Shown: positions 7,867-16,526 of the stretch, one piece after another
Numbering within the stretch: the first letter of the stretch is position 1
Layout: every line of letters begins with the position of its first letter
Source: Gammaproteobacteria bacterium
GTDB taxonomy: Bacteria; Pseudomonadota; Gammaproteobacteria; HK1
Reading direction: 5' to 3'
Length of the DNA stretch: 64,000 nucleotides
Assembly (NCBI GenBank): GCA_022826505.1
Contig: JAJDUQ010000177.1
Span: 1 to 64,000 of the forward strand
Notes under the pieces: model-generated
The model's input: the letters and a program-made list of their open reading frames with translations, nothing else
Databases searched by the model: none
What the model was told of the DNA's origin: nothing
Made by a program: the position numbers and the translations under genes

Positions 7867-8256
7867 TCATCTGGCGAGGATGATCTCGACACCCACCGCT
7901 TCCGAGATGTCGGCCCACTTCCTGTCCACGGTGACGACGGGAACGCCTTCCGCGAGGCCGAGTGCGAGACAGGCCCGATCGCCGAGCGACAGGCCGCTCG
8001 ACCGTGTCGCCTCGCGCAAGGCACCGGCCATGTAGGCCAGCCTCTCGTCGAACGGGCGGATCGCCAGTCCGAGCCCTGAAAGAAGCTCCCGCGCCTTGAT
8101 GCCCGGCATCCCGCGGTCGGACAGCTTCGCGGCGACCTCGGAGAGGTTCACCGACGATACGATGCCCGCTTCGTAATGGGTCTCGACGACGCCTGCGCCG
8201 GGCTCGCGGAACAGCGCCGCCAGGATGGCCGACGCGTCAAGAACGGTCTTGCGCAT
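7867..8256 (-). CDS. vapC: PIN-domain toxin, VapC family
   Basis: A 129-residue PIN protein. The acidic metal-binding residues expected for VapC ribonucleases are visible: D7 in VLDASA, the E in NLSEVAAKL near 40, D98 in LSLGDRACLA, and the D in VTVDRKW near 116. VapC toxins cleave tRNA or rRNA and are neutralised by their cognate antitoxin. The AbrB-type gene just upstream on the same strand overlaps this gene's start by about 20 nt, the usual order of antitoxin first. Repression by the complex is expected. A stub of another PIN gene faces its 3' end. Confidence 0.88.
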   Translation of the reverse strand: MRKTVLDASAILAALFREPGAGVVETHYEAGIVSSVNLSEVAAKLSDRGMPGIKARELLSGLGLAIRPFDERLAYMAGALREATRSSGLSLGDRACLALGLAEGVPVVTVDRKWADISEAVGVEIILAR

Positions 8257-8530
8257 CGCCGGATTCCAGCCGCGCCGCCGTCGCGCGATCTTCGATCAGC
8301 TCCTCGGAGACCAGCTTCGTTCCCGCCGGCGCCAACCCGGCAAGCCGTGCCTGCGCTCGCCTGAGCGCCTGCATCTTGGTGGTGAGCGTCACTTCGTTGT
8401 CCTGAACACGGAAGAAGAGCTCTGCCCGTGTACCCTCGACGCCGAGCAGCCTGCGCAGATGTGCCGGTATGACCACGCGCCCATTTTCTGTCATTAGTGC
8501 CTTGAACTGCAGATCATGAAATTGTGTCAT
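8237..8530 (-). CDS. vapB: AbrB/SpoVT-type antitoxin
   Basis: A 97-residue protein with the swapped-hairpin AbrB core: NGRVVIPAHLRRLLGVEG, then LFFRV and VTLTT. The AbrB half binds operator DNA and the C-terminal helices bind the toxin. The start at 8530 (MTQFHDLQF) was chosen over a longer frame because it brings the AbrB strand close to the N-terminus; an internal ATG (MTENG) would also work. It overlaps vapC. An AT-rich stretch at 8535-8600 upstream is the likely promoter. Confidence 0.82.
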   Translation of the reverse strand: MTQFHDLQFKALMTENGRVVIPAHLRRLLGVEGTRAELFFRVQDNEVTLTTKMQALRRAQARLAGLAPAGTKLVSEELIEDRATAARLESGDAQDRS

Positions 8531-8552
8531 TACTCGCGATCCTGACCATTTT

Positions 8553-10355
8553 TCAAGATAAAGCACGCTGAGAGATTATTCTTATTCTTCGCCAATATCC
8601 ACACACGCAGCCTCGACGGTAGTGGTGGATCGGTTGCGAGTGGTCGGAGGGGAGCGAACCGGTCCGACCGAAGCTGATCGGCGCCGGCTCGGGCCGGCCC
8701 ATGGGCGAAGCCTGCAAGGACCCAAGCATCGCGGAGTCGCGCGGGACTCTCACCCACCGCGCCGGCAGCGTGCGTTGCAGGTGCGCAACGTCTTGTCCGG
8801 CTTGCAGCGCCACCGTGACGCCCCCGTTGCCTACCGGCAGGCCATGCGCTTCGTGCGCGCGGAGCCGCCTACATGCCCCACACATGGACCCGGACATCGC
8901 GGTCCGGTGCGCGGCGGTCTGGACGAGCCCCGCCTCGATGGTGCTCTCCAGGCCCTTGCGTGGATGCATCACCTTGCACTCGACCACCACCTTCTGTGCT
9001 GTCCGGCCCGGTGTCGTCGCCGGCCACACGATGAGCAGATCGGTACGCCCGCGGCCGAGGCCGCACTCGCGCTCGATGCGCCCGCCGCCGTTGACGATGC
9101 GATGCAGAAACGCCTGCAGCAGCAACTGCGGTCCCGCCTCCCGGTACTCGAACCGCTCCACCCAGTGCTCGGAGTGCTCGCGGAAGAAGGTCCGGAAGGC
9201 TTCGAGCAGCTTGACCACGTCGAGATCGCCGTCCGGGTCCATGTACCAGGTGGTCTCCTGCACCAGCCCCGCCTCGGTGGTGTAGGTGATCTCGCGGGGG
9301 ACGACTTCCGCGTAGATGGGGTTGGCGATGCGCAGCGGGTCGTCGCGGGCGATGAGACCGAGGTCGCGCACGTACTCGAGGTCGTCGGCGGAGAACGGGC
9401 GCTCGTCGCCGCCGCTCAGCAGCGGCTCGACGACGCGACGCACCCGCGCCTCCCGGAGCTTGTCCGCCAACTGGTCCAGATACGTCACCCGGCGCACGAC
9501 GAGCTGCTCCTGGGCTTCGAGGATGTCCTCGGCGGTGATGGCCCGGGCGCCGTCGTGCCCGGGCTCGTTGCGGAAGCACACCTCATGGGCCAGGGCGTTG
9601 ACCAGCCACGGCTGGCCTCGGGTCCGCGTCCACAGGCATTCCAGGGCGTCGGGCGCGAACGCCTGCCCGGTCTCCCCGGTGTGCTGGGCGAGCAGGGCCC
9701 GCATCTCGTCCTCGGAGAAGTCGCCCATGCGCAGCGACTCGGCCTTGATGTTGAAGGCGCTGCCGCCGGTGACAACATCTTTCTGCGAGTTTGCGCGGAT
9801 GCGATAGTCGCGCACGTCGCGTACCCCGCACAGGACGACGCTCTGCGGGAAGCTCTCGGGGCGCAGGTCGTACCCGGCGCGCAACTGGCGCAGCACCGCG
9901 ATCAGGGTGTCGATCTCGTCGAGCAGCAGCACCAGGGGCCTGGGGTCGGCCTCGGCCCAGCGGCTCAGCGCCTCGCCCAGGGCGGCACCCGGGCCGTACT
10001 TCTCCAGCAGGCCCGGTCACATGTCCTCCAGGGAGTCGTCGCCCAGCGTGCGCTGTGCCCGGGAGGCCAGTCCGCCCAGGATGCTGCGCATGGCCGCCTC
10101 CACGTCCTCTCGGGCCCACTGCCCGACCTCGATGTTGGCGTATACGCAACGGTACCCGCTGGTGGCGTCTGCGTTGAGCAGGTCGCGCAGTGCGAGCAGG
10201 GTGGAGGTCTTGCCGGTCTGGCGCGGCGCGTGGAGCACGAAGTACTTCTCGCGACGGATGAAGGTGAGGATCCGGTGGAGGTCGAGGCGCGCGAGCGGTG
10301 GCACGCAGTAGTGCTTGTCCGGGCGGACGGGGCCTTCGGTGTTGAAGAAGCGCAT
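8553..10355 (-). pseudogene. AAA-type ATPase with C-terminal nuclease-like domain, broken by an in-frame TGA
   Basis: The start at 10355 gives MRFFNTEGPV, followed by HAPRQTGKTS, the Walker A of AAA_10/AAA-like ATPases. After 112 codons a TGA lies at 10017-10019, and the same frame then continues without a break with PGLLEKYGPG, LVLLLDEIDTLI (Walker B) and much later GRGRTDLLIVWP and VVVECKV of a PD-(D/E)XK-like domain. No shift of frame is needed, and family members carry Trp around this point, so one TGG to TGA change explains it. The extreme C-terminus after about 8880 no longer looks like the family. A natural two-protein form or read-through cannot be excluded. Confidence 0.75.
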
Positions 10356-10558
10356 CGGGGCAGTATGGCACGCGGTCGCGGGTGCGATCAGGCTGCCCGG
10401 CAGCGACCCGGCAATTCCCGCTGTAAGTGCGATCCGCCATCGGCTACGGTCGCTCACCTGGTCGAGGTCCCCGAACCGGACGCCTTTCGGATGGGTGCGG
10501 AGCGAGTCGAGGATTGCCGGTGTTCCTTGGGAATCATTCACGACGACGGGGCAAGGAC

Positions 10559-11845
10559 GTGGCTTCGCCACGGACGGTCACCCCCGTCCCGCCTTCGCAG
10601 CGGATCGAGGCGCTCGACGTGCTGCGGGGCGTCGCCCTGCTCGGCATCCTGCTGCTCAACATCCTCGCCTTCGGCCTGCCCGGCGAGGCGTACTTCAGTC
10701 CCGCGGTGGACGGCGCCCTGAGCGGCGTGAACTTCGCGGCCTTCGCCACCGTCGAGGTGTGCTTCGAAGGCGTCATGCGCGCCCTGTTCTCGATGCTCTT
10801 CGGTGCCGGAGTGGTCATGCTCGCGGAAGGTCGAGGCGCGGGGCCATACTACCGGCGACAAGTGTTGCTGCTCGGCTTCGGCCTGCTGAACGCCTTCGCG
10901 CTGCTGTTCTCCGGCGACATCCTGGTCACCTACGCGCTCGCGGGCCTTGTGCTGTATCCGCTACGGAGCTGGCCGCCGCGCCGCCTGCTGATCGCCGCCG
11001 GGCTCGTCTTCGTCTGGCTCGGCATCGTCTACGGCAGCTTGTTCGCGGCCGTCGGCTCCCCGCCCGACAATGTCGTCCCGACGACGGCGGCGGCTGGAAC
11101 CGGCGCGCCTTCGTCGCCCGATCGACACGCGGCGCTGACGTTGCGGCAGGAGGTGGAACGCTACCTGGAGCCGTCGCGGGAAGACCTCGAACGCGACGCG
11201 CGGGCCCACACCGCGCCGTACCCCATTGCCTTCGCCGCCAACGCCGAGAACGTCGTCGAGACCTGGACGGGCGCGATGCCGTGGACGATGTTCTGGGACG
11301 CCCTCGGCTGCATGCTGCTGGGTATGGCGCTCTACCGCGCCGGGTGGCTGCAGGCGAAGCGCCCGGACCGCGATTACGCGGTGCTCGTCGCCTGCGGTCT
11401 CGTCGTCGGTCTCGGCGTCAACGGGACGGAGCTCGCCATGCGCCTCGCCACCGATCTCGGCATGCAATGGACGCCGGCGATCACGACGCCCACCTACGAC
11501 ATCGGCCGAGTCGCGACGGCGCTCGGCTATCTCGCCCTGGTCATGCTGGCCTGTCGCCGCGGCCTCGTTCCGCGCCTGCGGCGTGTGCTGGCGCCCGTGG
11601 GCCGCATGGCGCTCACCAACTACCTGATGCAGAGCACCATCTGCCTGATCGTGTTCCACGGCCTGGGCTTCGGGCTGTGGAACCGGCTCGACCGCGCCGA
11701 GCTCTACCTCGTCGTCACGGCCATCTGGGCCTTCCAGATCGCGTTCAGCCGGTGGTGGCTGCGCCGGCACCGATTCGGCCCCGCGGAGTGGCTGTGGCGC
11801 GCCCTCACCTACGGCCGGCTGCCGGTGTGGCGGTCCGGAGCCTGA
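10559..11845 (+). CDS. DUF418 family integral membrane protein
   Basis: A 428-residue membrane protein with the DUF418 signature: RIEALDVLRGVALLGILLLNI at the N-terminus, ALFSMLFGAG, then the C-terminal PVGRMALTNYLMQS and a final GPAEWLWRALTYG motif. About eight to ten hydrophobic segments are visible. The role of the family is unknown; related proteins are sometimes called YeiB. The start GTG at 10559 was chosen because it lies shortly before the conserved RIEALDVLRG; upstream codons look non-coding. Its 3' end overlaps the convergent ATPase gene by 37 nt. Confidence 0.85.
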   Translation: MASPRTVTPVPPSQRIEALDVLRGVALLGILLLNILAFGLPGEAYFSPAVDGALSGVNFAAFATVEVCFEGVMRALFSMLFGAGVVMLAEGRGAGPYYRRQVLLLGFGLLNAFALLFSGDILVTYALAGLVLYPLRSWPPRRLLIAAGLVFVWLGIVYGSLFAAVGSPPDNVVPTTAAAGTGAPSSPDRHAALTLRQEVERYLEPSREDLERDARAHTAPYPIAFAANAENVVETWTGAMPWTMFWDALGCMLLGMALYRAGWLQAKRPDRDYAVLVACGLVVGLGVNGTELAMRLATDLGMQWTPAITTPTYDIGRVATALGYLALVMLACRRGLVPRLRRVLAPVGRMALTNYLMQSTICLIVFHGLGFGLWNRLDRAELYLVVTAIWAFQIAFSRWWLRRHRFGPAEWLWRALTYGRLPVWRSGA

Positions 11846-13170
11846 TCCAGCATCCACTCATACGCCGTCTCCGCGACCACCCCGTCCGGCAACGCCCCCG
11901 GGAGGTTGTCCCGATCGAGGGTCAGCAGTCGTTTGCCGGCATCGGGGAACTGCTCTCCCGCCACTTCGAGCGCACGCAGCTCGCGGTCAAGGACGGTCGC
12001 ATCCGAAAGGTCCGCGCACACCTGGATGAGCTCCGGTCGCCGGCCCGGATCGCGGGCGAGGAAGTCCACCTCGAAACCCTGGGGCGTGCGAACGTAGGTG
12101 ACGTCGAGACGCCGCCTCTCGAGCTCGACGAAAACCGCGGTCTCCAGAGCGTGACCGAGATTCGCGCGGCCGGTGCTGTCGAACACCGCAATGAGCCCCG
12201 AATCGACGGGATACGCCTTGCGCGGGTTGACCATGCGCTGGCGTTCGGAGCCCGACTCCATCGACACCACGCGCACCAGGAAGCAGTCGTCCAGATGGGC
12301 GAGCAACTGATGCACGGTATCTCGTGCGATGGCGATGCCCTGGGACTTCAGCCGGCTGTGGAACTTCTCGACGCTGAACAGGCCGCCGGCATTGCCGAGA
12401 AGCTGCCGCGCCAGCCATCGCAGGCCGGTGACATTGGTTACACGATGCCGATCCACCACATCGCGCAGGATCGCGACATCGACGTAGTCCCGCAACAATT
12501 GATGTCTCGACGGCGCGTCCAGGCCCTGCGCCTCGGGGAAGCCGCCGGTGCGGAGCCAGTCCGCGAAGGCACGCTCCAGACGCATGCGGTCGCGACGCGG
12601 CAGGATGTCCCGGTGTTCCGGAATCGCGATTCCCCGATGGCGGCAGGCTTCCTCGAACGAGAACGGATGAATGAGCACCGGCCATGCCCTTCCGCGCAGC
12701 GACGATGCAATCTCGCGCGAAAGCAGCGCCGCCGAAGAGCCCGACACGATCACCTCGGTCCGCCGCTCATCGAGCAGCCGCCGAACGAAGCGCTCCCATC
12801 CCGTCACGAGCTGGATCTCGTCGAAGCACCATGTGACCGGCGCGTCGGCGGCCTCGGCCGGGAGCAGGCGGGCGTGCTCGTCGAGTACGAGACCGAGGTC
12901 GCTCGCCGCGAGATCGATCAATCTCTCGTCTTCGAACGACAGATAGGGTGTCAGTGTCAGGGAGCCGCCTCCGGCGATGACCTCACGGCGGATCTGATGC
13001 AGGAACGTGGTCTTCCCGGCACGTCGCATTCCGATGACGGCAGTAGCCTTGCCCGGAAACCGGATTCGACCCCGAACGCGGCGTGATGTATGCGGCGGCG
13101 GTGGAGTACGCAAGGACTCGGCAAGCTGTTCGCCGAGAGCCTTCCGGAATCTGGAGACAGGTGCTTCCAC
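11809..13170 (-). CDS. AAA_14/DUF4143 ATPase
   Basis: A 453-residue protein. The N-terminal AAA_14 domain has Walker A GMRRAGKT (near 47-54), Walker B TWCFDEIQ near 114, and sensor text EVIVSGSSAALLSREI. The C-terminal DUF4143 region includes FVELERRRLDVTYVRTPQGFEVDFLA, a PD-(D/E)XK-like fold in this family. The function is unknown; the family is abundant in accessory regions. The start codon is GTG at 13168-13170, with AAGGAG six bases upstream inside a palindrome. Three such palindromes precede it, so autoregulation or translational control is likely. Confidence 0.87.
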   Translation of the reverse strand: MEAPVSRFRKALGEQLAESLRTPPPPHTSRRVRGRIRFPGKATAVIGMRRAGKTTFLHQIRREVIAGGGSLTLTPYLSFEDERLIDLAASDLGLVLDEHARLLPAEAADAPVTWCFDEIQLVTGWERFVRRLLDERRTEVIVSGSSAALLSREIASSLRGRAWPVLIHPFSFEEACRHRGIAIPEHRDILPRRDRMRLERAFADWLRTGGFPEAQGLDAPSRHQLLRDYVDVAILRDVVDRHRVTNVTGLRWLARQLLGNAGGLFSVEKFHSRLKSQGIAIARDTVHQLLAHLDDCFLVRVVSMESGSERQRMVNPRKAYPVDSGLIAVFDSTGRANLGHALETAVFVELERRRLDVTYVRTPQGFEVDFLARDPGRRPELIQVCADLSDATVLDRELRALEVAGEQFPDAGKRLLTLDRDNLPGALPDGVVAETAYEWMLDQAPDRHTGSRP

Positions 13171-13173
13171 AGA

Positions 13174-13263
13174 ATTCTCCTTTTGAAAAGGAGAATATAT
13201 TTAAAATTCCTCCCTATGAAAAGGAGAATAGGCTACAAATTTCCCCGTTTGAAAAGGAGAAAT
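13174..13263 (-). promoter_or_regulatory. Three palindromic repeats, 33 bp apart, upstream of the AAA_14 gene
   Basis: A perfect 23-bp palindrome (13174-13196, 11-bp arms around G13185; right arm AAAAGGAGAAT) is followed by related copies centred at 13218 and 13251. The right arms are nearly identical; the left arms have diverged (4 of 11 and about 2 of 12 mismatches). Centre-to-centre spacing is exactly 33 bp. The copy next to the gene contains its ribosome-binding site. It could be an operator array or an mRNA hairpin. Confidence 0.75.
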
Positions 13264-13298
13264 AAGTGCAGCGGAGGAAGAGTCGCTTCAGGTGGGTT

Positions 13299-14609
13299 TC
13301 ATTGCACCAAGCCCGTCCGCGACACCGGTGCCGCAAACCGAGGCACGACGTAAGGCCCTTCCGGAATGACCGCCACCGCCGGATCGCCCGACGACTCGAC
13401 GGATCGGGTCACGGCGTCCTCGATGGAGTCGACGACGTTCACCCCCGTCAGCCCGCGGTCCCCGGGCGGCAGGCCCCGCGAGTAGAGGTGGATGCCGGCG
13501 ATGCGCATCGGTTTGAGCTGCATCTCGGTCTGCCACTCGTCGATGTCCGCGAGGGGCTTGTCGAGGATGCTCCGGAGAAACCCGTCCGGGCCGCTGGCGA
13601 CGAGCCGGCGCTGCGCCTCCCGGTACTGCGGCGAGCCGATCCCCTCGGAGCAGTCCGAGGCAACGACGAGACTGGCGCCCGGGGCGAGGATGTCGATGGG
13701 CGTGACCATGCCCTTCACGGTCTGGTAGTAGGTCCGGTCGAGCGGATAGCCGGCGGCGGAGGTGACGACGGTCGAGAACTTCCGCCCCACCGGTACCACG
13801 CAGGAGTCGTGCACGAACCGCACCGCCTCGAGGTGGCTTGCGGCGATCTCGCCGAAGTTCACGAAGCAAAGCGACCGGCGCTCGTCGATGACGGTGTTGA
13901 CGGCGTGGACCTCGCCGAGCATCCGCATGATCTCGAGCTGTTCCTCGTGTAGCGGATTGCCGTCGAGATTGCACTGGATAGCGGCCGGATCCTCCATGAA
14001 CCGCGCGTTGTGGAAGGTGCGGATGGTGTCCTCGTGCGCCACCCCCGGCGCCACGACCTTGCGTCCCCCCGACCAGCCGGCCATGAAGTGCGGCTCGACG
14101 AGCCCGGTCGCGATCCGGAGATCGGCATCGACGAACCGCCGGTCGAGCTTCACCGGGGTGCCCCGGGTCGCGGTGACGCCGAGGTCGACGTGGGCGGCGG
14201 CGTCGCGCGCGAAGTGGTTCTCCACCCGGACCGTGTCGAGCACCCACGGATCGCCGATGAGCTCGGCGAGCTCCTCGCCCTCGTTCGGTCGGTGCAGCCC
14301 GGTGGCGACCAGGACGGTAATGCACCGGGCGGGAATACCGCTGTCCAGCAGGGTCCGGATCATCGGTCCGAGGAACAGGCGGTTCGGCACCGGGCGGGTG
14401 ATGTCGCAGACGAGTATGCAGGCCGAGCGCCTGCCCTGCGCAAGGCTTGCCAGCGGCGGTACGCCGGCGGGCTCGGCGAACGTCCGTTCGACGGCGCCGG
14501 CCGTATCGTCGATGACCGGCAACGGCTTCTTGCGCAGCACCGTGACATCGCATCCGTCGGGGAGCCGCACCGGAATTCTTCCTCGACCGTACTCGAGCTC
14601 GACAATCAT
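13299..14609 (-). CDS. larA: Nickel-dependent lactate racemase family protein
   Basis: A 436-residue LarA homologue (DUF2088). It interconverts D- and L-lactate, or acts on a related 2-hydroxy acid, using the nickel-pincer nucleotide cofactor. Family motifs include DITRPVPN, VATGLHRP, VENHFARD, and VEPHFMAGWSGGRKVVAPG with the cofactor-linking lysine and metal-side histidines, then FHN. The ATG at 14609 has GAGGAGG nearby as ribosome-binding site; the longer open frame upstream is non-coding antisense. It is divergent from larC-larE-larB, so all components for cofactor synthesis are local. Many LarA homologues act on substrates other than lactate, so the substrate is uncertain. Confidence 0.9.
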   Translation of the reverse strand: MIVELEYGRGRIPVRLPDGCDVTVLRKKPLPVIDDTAGAVERTFAEPAGVPPLASLAQGRRSACILVCDITRPVPNRLFLGPMIRTLLDSGIPARCITVLVATGLHRPNEGEELAELIGDPWVLDTVRVENHFARDAAAHVDLGVTATRGTPVKLDRRFVDADLRIATGLVEPHFMAGWSGGRKVVAPGVAHEDTIRTFHNARFMEDPAAIQCNLDGNPLHEEQLEIMRMLGEVHAVNTVIDERRSLCFVNFGEIAASHLEAVRFVHDSCVVPVGRKFSTVVTSAAGYPLDRTYYQTVKGMVTPIDILAPGASLVVASDCSEGIGSPQYREAQRRLVASGPDGFLRSILDKPLADIDEWQTEMQLKPMRIAGIHLYSRGLPPGDRGLTGVNVVDSIEDAVTRSVESSGDPAVAVIPEGPYVVPRFAAPVSRTGLVQ

Positions 14610-14963
14610 CGCTGCCTCCTCGGAGTCAGTGGGTTCCTCGATGCGCCCTGCATGCTCCGACACGTCCGTGATCGCTCGACACCGCCGCACGCGTGAGTGT
14701 TCACGGGACCAGGGCGGTCGGCTTGCATGGCACATTCCGTCACCCGCTGACCGGCGGTTGACGATGGACCCCGGTGGAGCCGGCGCAGTCCGCTCTGCAC
14801 CCCACCGAGTCCGGATCGACTCCCCTGGGAGATGGGCGTCCCACCCGCAGCGGGCCGAAGGCCCACGGTCGTGCAAGCCGGCGGGACGCCCGGGCGAACG
14901 ACCGCACCGCAGCTCGACATCTCCCGAGTGTGCGGTGCGCGCACGGGACTTACAATATCGACC
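14610..14963. other. Intergenic region between larA and larC
   Basis: 354 bp that must hold both divergent promoters. Apart from the TACAAT element just before larC, I see no convincing -35/-10 pair, riboswitch or long inverted repeat. Confidence 0.6.
14951..14956 (+). promoter_or_regulatory. -10-like element close to larC
   Basis: TACAAT ends seven bases before the larC ATG. If used, transcription would begin at or next to the start codon, giving a leaderless message. The same element and spacing precede pqqB. Confidence 0.45.
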
Positions 14964-16229
14964 ATGCACGTCCAGCTCGATCCTGTCGGCGGAATCGCGG
15001 GCGACATGTTCGCCGCGGCGGTGCTCGACGCATGGCCCGAATTCGAGGCGCCCCTCGTCGCAGCCCTCGAACGCGCCGGGCTCGACTCGATTGCCACCGT
15101 CGCGCGCACCGACCACGCTGATCACGCGCTGACGGGATCGCGGTTCGCGGTGCACGAGACGAGCCGCCAGGATCACGCGCCGGCCATGCACGGAGGCAGC
15201 GCTCATGGTCATGGGGGTGGCCACGAATCCACGCAGGGACACGCTCACGAGCATCATCTCTACCGCGACATCCGCGCCCTGCTCGAAGGGTCGGACCTCG
15301 ACGCCGGCGTGCGGGCCCGGGCCCTCGACATGTTCGCGCGGCTCGCCGCGGCGGAGTCCGCGGTGCACGGCACGCCCGTCGATGACGTGAGCTTCCACGA
15401 GGTCGGGGCGTGGGACTCGATCGCGGACGTCGTCAGCGCGGCCTGGCTGATCGAGCGCCTCGGCGCCTCGTGGTCCTGCGGGCCGCTCCCCATCGGCCGG
15501 GGTCGAATCAAGACCTCGCACGGACGGCTGCCGGTCCCGGCGCCCGCGACGGTCGAGCTGCTGCGCGGGATGGTCGTCGACCAGGACACCCATCGCGGCG
15601 AGCGCATCACCCCGACCGGCGCCGCGATCGTCTCCCACCTCGCGCCGAGCTTCGAGCCGCTTCCCGGTCCGATGCGCCTCGATCGGGCCGGGACCGGTTT
15701 CGGCACCAGCCGCCTGCCCGGCACGAGCAACGTCCTGCGCCTGCTCGCGTTCGAGCCGCTCGGCACCCTCGACGCGTCGGTGCATCGCGAGCGCATCGCG
15801 GTGTGCGAGTTCGAAATCGACGACCAGACCGGCGAGGATCTGGCCCTCGCCCTCGACCGGCTCCGGAACCTCGACGGCGTGCTGGACGTGTCGAGCCACG
15901 CGGTGCACGGCAAGAAGGGCCGACTCGCCGTCCACGTGCGCCTTCTTGCCCGTATCGGTGCGGTCGAGTCGACGATCGATGCATGCTTTCGCGAGACGAC
16001 CACCCTGGGCGTGCGATGGCACGAGATGGGTCGGGCGGCGCTGGCCCGCACCTCCACGACGGTGATGGTGGAAGGCCGCCCGCTTCGGGTGAAGTCGGCG
16101 CAACGTCCCGGCGGCGGTCTCACCACGAAGGCGGAAATCGACGATCTGGCGTCGGTGGCCGGCGGCCGTGCGGCTCGGGAGAGGGTGCGTGCCTCGGGCG
16201 AGCGCACCGGCGGCGGAGAAATCGCATGA
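14964..16229 (+). CDS. larC: Nickel insertion protein for the nickel-pincer cofactor
   Basis: A 421-residue LarC. The N-terminus LDPVGGIAGDMFAAA is the family hallmark. A histidine-rich loop follows, with ten His between residues 64 and 98, as in LarC proteins where it is thought to bind nickel. The body includes VSFHEVGAWDSIADVV, GRIKTSHGRLPVPAPAT and ERITPTGAAI. LarC uses CTP to insert nickel into the pincer nucleotide. In Lactobacillus plantarum LarC is made by a ribosomal frameshift joining two frames; here it is one continuous frame. A spurious small frame overlaps its stop, and larE follows after 297 bp. Confidence 0.92.
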   Translation: MHVQLDPVGGIAGDMFAAAVLDAWPEFEAPLVAALERAGLDSIATVARTDHADHALTGSRFAVHETSRQDHAPAMHGGSAHGHGGGHESTQGHAHEHHLYRDIRALLEGSDLDAGVRARALDMFARLAAAESAVHGTPVDDVSFHEVGAWDSIADVVSAAWLIERLGASWSCGPLPIGRGRIKTSHGRLPVPAPATVELLRGMVVDQDTHRGERITPTGAAIVSHLAPSFEPLPGPMRLDRAGTGFGTSRLPGTSNVLRLLAFEPLGTLDASVHRERIAVCEFEIDDQTGEDLALALDRLRNLDGVLDVSSHAVHGKKGRLAVHVRLLARIGAVESTIDACFRETTTLGVRWHEMGRAALARTSTTVMVEGRPLRVKSAQRPGGGLTTKAEIDDLASVAGGRAARERVRASGERTGGGEIA

Positions 16230-16526
16230 GCCGGCGGAGGGAGGCACCGGTGTCCGGGTTCCGATCACGGCCCGATATTCCTGGGCCCGAGCTTCCGGGA
16301 CGCGGGAGAACGCACGCGCCGGCGAAACCGTCGGAGGCCGATGATGAAACGCCATGCGCGGGGTCCTGCCCCACGGCGCGCAGGCGGGAGAGTCGAGCGC
16401 TGAATGGGTGCAGCGAGTCTCCGGGCGTTCGGCCGAACCGCCGTCCGAATCGGTCGCGGCGTTTCGGCGCCCGGCTATCGAGCCCGATTCTTGTGGCGAT
16501 TCGCCACGATGCGTGGAGGAGGGCGG

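Noticed and set aside
8622-10721. Open frame of about 700 codons on the plus strand
   Set aside because: It is antisense to the ATPase pseudogene, whose family motifs lie on the minus strand. High GC creates long antisense frames.
10315-13086. Open frame of about 920 codons on the plus strand
   Set aside because: It is a shifted frame of the DUF418 gene followed by antisense of the AAA_14 gene; no motif is present.
13083-13265. Small frame with an 11-residue repeat (PFEKEN, PPYEKEN)
   Set aside because: The repeat is the translation of the 33-bp DNA palindromes, which explains the period.
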